Shown here: positions 30,448 through 35,240 of the stretch, one piece after another
Layout: every line of letters begins with the position of its first letter
Numbering within the stretch: the first letter of the stretch is position 1
Source: Actinomadura bangladeshensis
GTDB taxonomy: Bacteria; Actinomycetota; Actinomycetes; Streptosporangiales; Streptosporangiaceae
Length of the DNA: 35,240 bases
Assembly: GCF_004348335.1 (NCBI RefSeq)
Contig: NZ_SMJW01000061.1
Span: 1-35,240 of the forward strand
Reading direction: 5' to 3'
Made by a program: the position numbers and the translations under genes
Notes under the pieces: generated by a model
Databases searched by the model: none
What the model saw: only the letters and a program-made list of their open reading frames with translations
Told to the model about the DNA's origin: nothing

Positions 30448-30862
30448 CGAGCACCATCCTGAGCAGGTTCTGGTCGGTATGCGGCGGGACCACGGCGGGC
30501 TGCCCGGTCGGCGTGGCCGGCGTGGACCACCGCTGGACGTCCACGAGGCCCGATTCGATCAGGTCGCCGGCCAGCACCCGGATCACCCCGAGCGGCAGGC
30601 CGAGGTCCGAGGCGAGGTCGGCGAGGGCGTGCGGGCGCCGGCACAGCGCGAGCAGCCGGCGCTGGTGGCGCGACAGCCGGCCCGGCTCGGCCGGCGGCCG
30701 CCCGGTCGCGACGAGGATCGCCACGATGTCGAGCGGCTCGCCGGCCGGCCGGGTCCGGCCGCGCGTCACCGCGTAGGGGCGGACGATGGGCCCGGCGGCG
30801 GCGTCGAGCCACCGCTCCCGTCCGGGACCCCGGGGAGCACCGGGCACGTCACTGGGGTCCAT
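30428..30862 (-). CDS. cvnC: Conservon DUF742 protein CvnC
   Basis: The 144-residue protein is a DUF742 member: VRPYAVTRGRTRP near the start, then a winged-helix-like region (LSRHQRRLLALCRRPHALADLASDLGLPLGVIRVLAGDLIESGLV) and the C-terminal LLRMVLDELRAL tail. Members lie between roadblock and GTPase genes in conservons and probably join these proteins in the complex; the winged helix might also bind DNA. The gene starts at ATG 30862, six bases after the roadblock stop, and overlaps the GTPase start. Confidence 0.92.
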   Translation of the reverse strand: MDPSDVPGAPRGPGRERWLDAAAGPIVRPYAVTRGRTRPAGEPLDIVAILVATGRPPAEPGRLSRHQRRLLALCRRPHALADLASDLGLPLGVIRVLAGDLIESGLVDVQRWSTPATPTGQPAVVPPHTDQNLLRMVLDELRAL

Positions 30863-30868
30863 GGCGGG

Positions 30869-31288
30869 TCACCTGGGTCCGGGGCCCGCGGCGCTCTGCC
30901 TGACTCCGGTGGACAGCTGCCGGCCGACGCGCTTGACCAGCATCGTCATCTCGTAGGCGACGAGGCCCGCGTTGGCGCCGACCTCGCTGAGCAGCGCCAG
31001 GCAGCTGTTGGCGCCGGCGGGCACCACGAAGAACAGGCCCTGGTCCATCTCGATGAGGGTCTGCCGGATCTCGCCGGACTCCAGCTGCGGCCGCGCGCCG
31101 TTGGCCAGGCTGTGGAACCCCGCGGCGAGGGCCGCGAGGTACTCGGCGTCCTCGCGGCCGACGCCGCGCGACTTGCCCATCACGAGCCCGTCCCGGGACA
31201 GCACCACGACCTTGCGGATCTGCGGAACGCGGTCGACGAGGTCGTCGAGGAGGAAGTTGAGCTCGGCGGCGACTCCCTGCTGGGTCAT
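30869..31288 (-). CDS. cvnB: Conservon roadblock/LC7 protein CvnB
   Basis: The 139-residue protein is a roadblock/LC7 fold: N-terminal helix (ELNFLLDDLVDRVPQIRKVVVLSRDGLVMGKS), central GREDAEYLAALAAGFHSLANG, and strands with GLFFVVPAGANSCLALLSE. These proteins dimerise and act as GTPase partners or activating factors (MglB-like). The ATG overlaps the stop of the sensor ATPase gene (ATGA, 31285-31288), so it is translationally coupled. The listed longer frames upstream of this ATG are shadows. Confidence 0.94.
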   Translation of the reverse strand: MTQQGVAAELNFLLDDLVDRVPQIRKVVVLSRDGLVMGKSRGVGREDAEYLAALAAGFHSLANGARPQLESGEIRQTLIEMDQGLFFVVPAGANSCLALLSEVGANAGLVAYEMTMLVKRVGRQLSTGVRQSAAGPGPR

Positions 31289-34089
31289 GATCTTCCCTCC
31301 ATGCCGTCGGCCGGTCCTTCGTCCTCGTCCCTGCCCCGCAGCCAGCCGGCCTGCAGGGAGGCGAACAGGTCGCGGGACGCCTCCGCCGAGCGCTCCTCCC
31401 AGGCGGCGAGCGCGTCCTCCGGGGGCGCCGCCGGGACCGGCTCGTCGTCGAGGGCGTCCGCGTCGCGCAGCTGCGGCGCCAGGTTGCCGCCCCGCACGCG
31501 GCGCGGCAGCGGGGCGCGCCCGCCGTTCCCGCCGCGGGCCTGCACCTCGCCGAACGACTGCGCCTGCCCGAAGGACTGCGCCTCTCCGAACGGCTGAGCC
31601 TGGCCGAACGGCTGGCCCTGCCCGAACGGCCGGCCCTCGCCGAACGAGGCGGGCGTCTCGTAGCGGCCCTGGCCCGCGTAGGGGTCGTGGCCGTAGGCCG
31701 GGATGCGCGGGCCCGCGGCCTGGAACGGGCGCGTCGCGTCGAACGCGGGCGGTGGTCCGGGCTGCGCCCCGTGCGACGGTGGGGCGCCGTACGGCGTCGG
31801 GGTCTCGGTTCCGTCGTACGGGCCGAACCCCACCGTCGCGTCGTGCTCCGGCCGCTCCTCCAGGGACGCCGGCGTATCGGGCGCCGTGGCCTCGTACGGC
31901 GGCGCACCGCCGTACGCGGACGGGCCGTCGTACGGCGGCCCGGTGTCGTAGGGCTGCGCCGCGTCGTGGGCGGGCGGCGCGTCCTGCACGGTGTCGTACA
32001 CCGGGGCGTTCAGCATCGCCGTGGACGACGGCGCCGACGGCGCGGGCCACTGGCGCGTCGAGCCGTTCGCCGCCGCGTGCCCGTTCTGCCGGACGGGCCC
32101 GGCGACCGGCACGTCCCCGCCGGACGCGGCGGCACCGCCCTCGTCCTCGGGCTGGTCGACGTCCACGATCAGCTCGCGCGGGATCAGCACGACGGCGCTC
32201 ACGCCCCCGTACAGCGACGGCTGGAGGGCGACCCTGATGCCGTGCCGGCCGGCGAGCCGGGCGACGACGAACAGGCCGAGCCGGTCGGTGACGGCCAGGT
32301 CGAACTCGGGGGGCCGCGACAGCCGCAGGTTCAGCGCGTCCAGCTCGGACTGGTCGAGCCCGATGCCGCGGTCGATGACGTCGACGGCGAACCCGTTGGC
32401 GCCCATCTCGCCGCGCACCAGCACCTCGGTCGGCGCGGGCGAGAACACGGTGGCGTTCTCGATCAGCTCGGCGAGCAGGTGGATGATGTCGGCGACGGCC
32501 TCGCCGATCAGCGCGGCCTGCCCGGACATGACGACGACCTCGACGCGGGTGTAGTCCTCGACCTCGGCGACGGCGGCGCGCAGCACGTCCTCGACGTGCA
32601 CCGGCCGGCTCCAGCCGCGGCCCGGGGACGTCCCGGACAGGATGACCAGGCCCTCGGCGTGCCGGCGCATGCGGGTGGTGAGGTGGTCGAGCCGGAACAG
32701 GTCCTCCAGGGCCTTCGGGTCGGACGCGCCGCGCTCCATCTCGTCCAGCATGCGGAGCTGGCGGTGCAGCAGCGACTGGCTGCGCCAGGCGACGTTGAGG
32801 AACACGCGGCTGATGCCCTGCCGCAGGTACGACTCGCGGACGGCGGTCTCGATCGCGGTGTGCTGCACCTGGGTGAAGGCGTCGCCGACGCGCGCGACCT
32901 CCTTGGTCTTGCCGATGACCAGCGGCGGCGCCTCGGCCTCCACGTCGACCTCCTCACCGCGCCGGAGCCGGGCGACGACGGCGGGCAGCCGGTCCTCGGC
33001 GAGGTTCAGCGCGGCGCGCTGCAGCCCGCGCAGCTCGCGGGACAGGCTGCGGGCCGCGAGCAGCGACAGCACGATGGACGCGATCACCGCGAGCAGCCCG
33101 AACCCGCCGGCGAGGACGAGCCGCATGACGATCCGCTCGCCGATCGGCTTGGCCAGCTCGTTCAGCGCGAGGCTCGCCTGCTGGATCCGCTGCCCCCACG
33201 CCTGCGACAGCAGCTGGGTGGTGGCCTGCCAGTCGGCGGCCTCGGCCGGCAGCCGGTCGCCGCGCGCGTTCACGATCGCGGCCTCGGCGGCCCGGTACCG
33301 CTTGAACTGGTCGGACGCGGCGAGCTGCTGCAGCGGCTCGCGGAGATGGTCGTCGAGGTCGGCGAGCCCGGCCTCGAACTCCTGCCGCCCCTCCGCCGCC
33401 CACTGGACGAACGCGGTGTGCTCGGCCGGGGTGAGCCGGCCCTTGCGCGCCATGGCCGCGGTGACGAGGGAGTCCTCGCGCAGCATGTAGGCGCGGGCGT
33501 TGCCGATGCCGATCAGCGCGCGGCCCTGGGTGAGGATCGCGACGTCGTTGACCGTCACCAGGCCGTCGAAGACCTTGATGACCTGGTCGAGCATCGTGCT
33601 GTAGGAGTTGATGACCTCCAGCGGGGCGACCTGCCCGGAGTCGACCTTGCCGCGCAGCCGTGGCAGCGTGTCGAGGGCCTCGATCGCCTCGGCGAGGCGC
33701 TGCTTGGTCTCGGGCTGCGCCGCGTCCTGCGCGTCGGCCGACAGCGCGGTCCCGCGGAAGGACTTCTCGACGGCGCTGACCCGGGCGCGCTGCACGCCGA
33801 GCTTCTGCTTGTTCGCGGCGTCGCCGGAGACGAGCGCGACGACGCTCAGGGAACGCTCCGCCTGGAGCTGGTTCACCAGGTAGAGGCCGGGGAGGCCCAT
33901 CTTCTCGTACGTGGTCGAGAAGTCGTACTTGTCGAACGCGTCGCCGAGCGTGATGTTCGCGGCGAACGCCCACAGGGTGATGAGGGACACCAGCGGGACC
34001 AGCAGCAGCGCCGTGATCCGCAGGCGGATGGGACGTCTCCGCCGGGCCTTGCCGCCGGGGACGTCGTCGCGGGGTGCCTTCGAGGCCAT
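31285..34089 (-). CDS. cvnA: Conservon sensor kinase-like ATPase CvnA
   Basis: The 934-residue membrane protein has membrane helices at about 26-46 and 320-345. They flank an extracellular NIT-type (nitrate/nitrite-sensing-like) helical domain. A HAMP-like linker (346-400), a dimer/phosphoacceptor-like helical pair (about 425-485) and a HATPase domain follow, with N box ELIENAT (541-547), G1 box DRGIGLD (573-579) and DRLGLFVVARLA. Residues about 640-934 are a disordered Pro/Gly/Tyr-rich tail with hexapeptide repeats. No partner response regulator is nearby; in conservons signals pass to the roadblock/GTPase pair instead. The start is ATG 34089 with a moderate GAGG. Confidence 0.93.
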   Translation of the reverse strand: MASKAPRDDVPGGKARRRRPIRLRITALLLVPLVSLITLWAFAANITLGDAFDKYDFSTTYEKMGLPGLYLVNQLQAERSLSVVALVSGDAANKQKLGVQRARVSAVEKSFRGTALSADAQDAAQPETKQRLAEAIEALDTLPRLRGKVDSGQVAPLEVINSYSTMLDQVIKVFDGLVTVNDVAILTQGRALIGIGNARAYMLREDSLVTAAMARKGRLTPAEHTAFVQWAAEGRQEFEAGLADLDDHLREPLQQLAASDQFKRYRAAEAAIVNARGDRLPAEAADWQATTQLLSQAWGQRIQQASLALNELAKPIGERIVMRLVLAGGFGLLAVIASIVLSLLAARSLSRELRGLQRAALNLAEDRLPAVVARLRRGEEVDVEAEAPPLVIGKTKEVARVGDAFTQVQHTAIETAVRESYLRQGISRVFLNVAWRSQSLLHRQLRMLDEMERGASDPKALEDLFRLDHLTTRMRRHAEGLVILSGTSPGRGWSRPVHVEDVLRAAVAEVEDYTRVEVVVMSGQAALIGEAVADIIHLLAELIENATVFSPAPTEVLVRGEMGANGFAVDVIDRGIGLDQSELDALNLRLSRPPEFDLAVTDRLGLFVVARLAGRHGIRVALQPSLYGGVSAVVLIPRELIVDVDQPEDEGGAAASGGDVPVAGPVRQNGHAAANGSTRQWPAPSAPSSTAMLNAPVYDTVQDAPPAHDAAQPYDTGPPYDGPSAYGGAPPYEATAPDTPASLEERPEHDATVGFGPYDGTETPTPYGAPPSHGAQPGPPPAFDATRPFQAAGPRIPAYGHDPYAGQGRYETPASFGEGRPFGQGQPFGQAQPFGEAQSFGQAQSFGEVQARGGNGGRAPLPRRVRGGNLAPQLRDADALDDEPVPAAPPEDALAAWEERSAEASRDLFASLQAGWLRGRDEDEGPADGMEGRS
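31541..31648. repeat. 18-bp tandem repeats in the CvnA tail
   Basis: About six imperfect 18-bp units encode the hexapeptide pattern FG(E/Q)(A/G)Q(S/P) in the disordered C-terminal tail of CvnA. Such repeats vary in number between strains through slippage. Aromatic-Gly repeats of this kind may favour weak self-association (inference). Confidence 0.75.
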
Positions 34090-34186
34090 CAGATCACAAC
34101 CTCATGCCGAGGGCGGGCCGGGATCGCGGCCCGTGTCGTGGGGGGAATGCGGGGGGGTGGCGTTCTCGCCTCTCAGCGCTCGCTCG

Positions 34187-34549
34187 TCAGGGACGCACCT
34201 CGTCCAGCGCCGCGCGGGCGACCAGTCCGCGCAGCCTGCCGGAGATCATGGCGACGGCCTGCGCGTGGCCGCGCGCGGCCTTCTCCCGCGAGGTGTACTG
34301 GCCGATGTCGGCGTGCATCGAGAGGTCGGACACGATCGTCTGCCACAGCAGCGGCCGTCCGTTCGCCGCGATGCCGAGGTCGACCACCGTGAACCAGGTC
34401 GAGACGACCACGACGGCGGCGCCGACGCGGATGACGTCCTGCGCCAGCAGGCGTCCCCGCACGTCGAGCAGCAGCCGCTGGGCCTCCTCGGCCGTGGCGG
34501 GGCTCCCGTCCGACCGGTGGTAGCGGGCGGTGTGCGCGTTCTCGGGCAT
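34187..34549 (-). CDS. Uncharacterised 120-residue protein between ATPase and conservon
   Basis: ATG 34549, with GGACG six bases upstream, gives 120 residues (MPENAHTARYHRSDG...). The longer frame to 34639 overlaps the preceding gene and lacks a good site. The protein is mainly helical with one hydrophobic stretch (VIRVGAAVVVVSTWFTVVDLGIA, about 42-64) that is likelier a buried core than a membrane helix. I do not recognise the family. It is in line with the RsbW-like ATPase upstream and the conservon downstream and could be part of the same signalling unit. Confidence 0.65.
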   Translation of the reverse strand: MPENAHTARYHRSDGSPATAEEAQRLLLDVRGRLLAQDVIRVGAAVVVVSTWFTVVDLGIAANGRPLLWQTIVSDLSMHADIGQYTSREKAARGHAQAVAMISGRLRGLVARAALDEVRP

Positions 34550-34590
34550 GGCACGTCCATTCGCCGGACCGGGGGCTGCGGACGGGGTGC

Positions 34591-35175
34591 TCAGTGCCCG
34601 GGGTGCTCGTCCCGCGGCCAGGCGCGCACTTCGCACCACACCGACTTGCCCGACGGCGTGTGGTCGGTGCCGTGCCGGTCGGCCATGACCGCGACGAGGA
34701 ACCAGCCCCGGCCCGTCTCCTCCATGAGGTCGACCCGGCGCGGCCGGGGGACCCCGGTGCCCTGGTCGTGGACCTCGATGCGGAGCCGGGTGCCGGCGCG
34801 CAGCAGCCGCAGGCAGAGCGCGGCGCCGGACACCGTCGCGTGCCGGACGGCGTTGGTGACCAGCTCGGAGACCAGGACCTCGGCGTCGTCGCGGAGGTGC
34901 GCGATGCCGGAGGCGACGGTGACGGACCGGCTGAACCGCCGGGCCCGGGGCACGGACTCCCGTTCCGCGGGGAGCGTCAGCTCGCCCAGCAGCAGCGGGG
35001 GCGGTTCGTCGATCGCCGGCAGCCCGTGCGCGGCGGTGGCGACCATGTCGCCGGCCGGCGCGGCCGCGGGCAGCGCGTCGGTGGGGAGTGAGTCGGTGGG
35101 CAGGGCGTCGTCGGCCAGTGCGGTGTTGGGGAGTGGGCTGCTAGGGAGTTCGATGGTGTGGTGTTCGCCCGACAT
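34591..35175 (-). CDS. RsbW-like ATP-binding protein (HATPase_c_2)
   Basis: The 194-residue protein has a Pro/Ala/Asp-rich N-terminal tail of about 60 residues with LPTD repeats, then a GHKL ATPase domain of the anti-sigma kinase type. The N box is ELVTNAVRHA (104-113), the G1 box HDQGTG (136-141), and GRGWFLVAVMADRHG (155-169) follows. Such proteins are very common in actinomycetes and may phosphorylate STAS antagonists or regulate sigma factors; the partner is not visible here. AAGGAGG eight bases before the ATG gives a strong start. It leads the minus-strand row that runs into the conservon. Confidence 0.9.
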   Translation of the reverse strand: MSGEHHTIELPSSPLPNTALADDALPTDSLPTDALPAAAPAGDMVATAAHGLPAIDEPPPLLLGELTLPAERESVPRARRFSRSVTVASGIAHLRDDAEVLVSELVTNAVRHATVSGAALCLRLLRAGTRLRIEVHDQGTGVPRPRRVDLMEETGRGWFLVAVMADRHGTDHTPSGKSVWCEVRAWPRDEHPGH

Positions 35176-35240
35176 GGTGAACGCCTCCTTGACTAAGGCG
35201 TGTCGCCCGGGTCCAGCCCGGCCGGGGTGCGGGGCTGGGG

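Noticed and set aside
31541..31648. CRISPR-like array from the evenly spaced repeats in cvnA
   Set aside because: The repeats are contiguous 18-bp coding units without spacers and preserve the reading frame.

Overview
The window is about 72-75% G+C by eye, with codon third positions almost always G or C, GTG/TTG starts, several probably leaderless genes and long spurious antisense frames. Together with a conservon (CvnA-D), a phosphoketolase/acetate kinase pair, a LysR/BlaB-type beta-lactamase control unit and an actinobacterial eukaryote-like kinase, this points to a filamentous actinomycete. An Actinomadura/Streptosporangiales-type chromosome is my inference; no rRNA or marker gene fixes the genus. 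There are no tRNA or rRNA genes, insertion sequences or CRISPR arrays. The arrangement looks chromosomal, with accessory-style regulator/effector pairs.

Layout. 1-3335: the 5' part of an MFS transporter gene (minus), divergent from a LacI regulator that is followed by a CorA-type metal transporter. 3394-8221: a beta-lactam response island. It holds a class A beta-lactamase lipoprotein, a convergent MecA_N-type penicillin-binding protein, a divergent LysR regulator, and a cytoplasmic beta-lactamase-like protein whose start overlaps the lysR stop. A nearly identical T-N11-A site lies upstream of bla and in the pbp/lysR intergenic region, so the island reads as one AmpR/BlaA-type regulon. 8301-11093: a large two-AAA-module ATPase with an unrecognised N-terminal half. 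11143-12429: an amidase-signature enzyme. 12430-12973: a long non-coding leader that may fold as a structured RNA and carries a DosR-like box. 12974-16460: phosphoketolase and a short acetate kinase, together a route from xylulose-5-P or fructose-6-P to acetate plus ATP. 16761-18269: a lipoprotein related to the dimethylformamidase large-subunit C-terminal domain.

18299-22409: an Lrp/AsnC regulator divergent from a fused indolepyruvate:ferredoxin oxidoreductase, with inverted-repeat operators between them. 22459-24293: a degenerate Ser/Thr kinase and a membrane protein in an overlapping operon, sharing the same extracellular C-terminal helical domain. 24375-25536: a STAS protein lacking its phosphoacceptor serine, a divergent MarR regulator with a perfect palindrome between the two, and a DUF3040 membrane protein. 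25647-27456: a winged-helix regulator with a C-terminal cysteine cluster, divergent from two small membrane proteins. 27777-29756: a 14-TM drug exporter divergent from an HxlR regulator, with two equal-architecture operators.

29809-35175: a conservon on the minus strand (sensor-like ATPase, roadblock protein, DUF742 protein, GTPase) preceded by an RsbW-like ATPase and a small orphan protein. A near-perfect 27-bp inverted repeat separates it from the HxlR gene and contains the stop codons of both convergent genes.

The most notable items are the self-contained bla regulon with a small palindromic insertion that lengthened the blaB-like reading frame, the structured phosphoketolase leader, the paired pseudokinase/partner proteins, and the STAS/MarR unit. 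All function calls come from reading motifs in the translations; no database search was possible.
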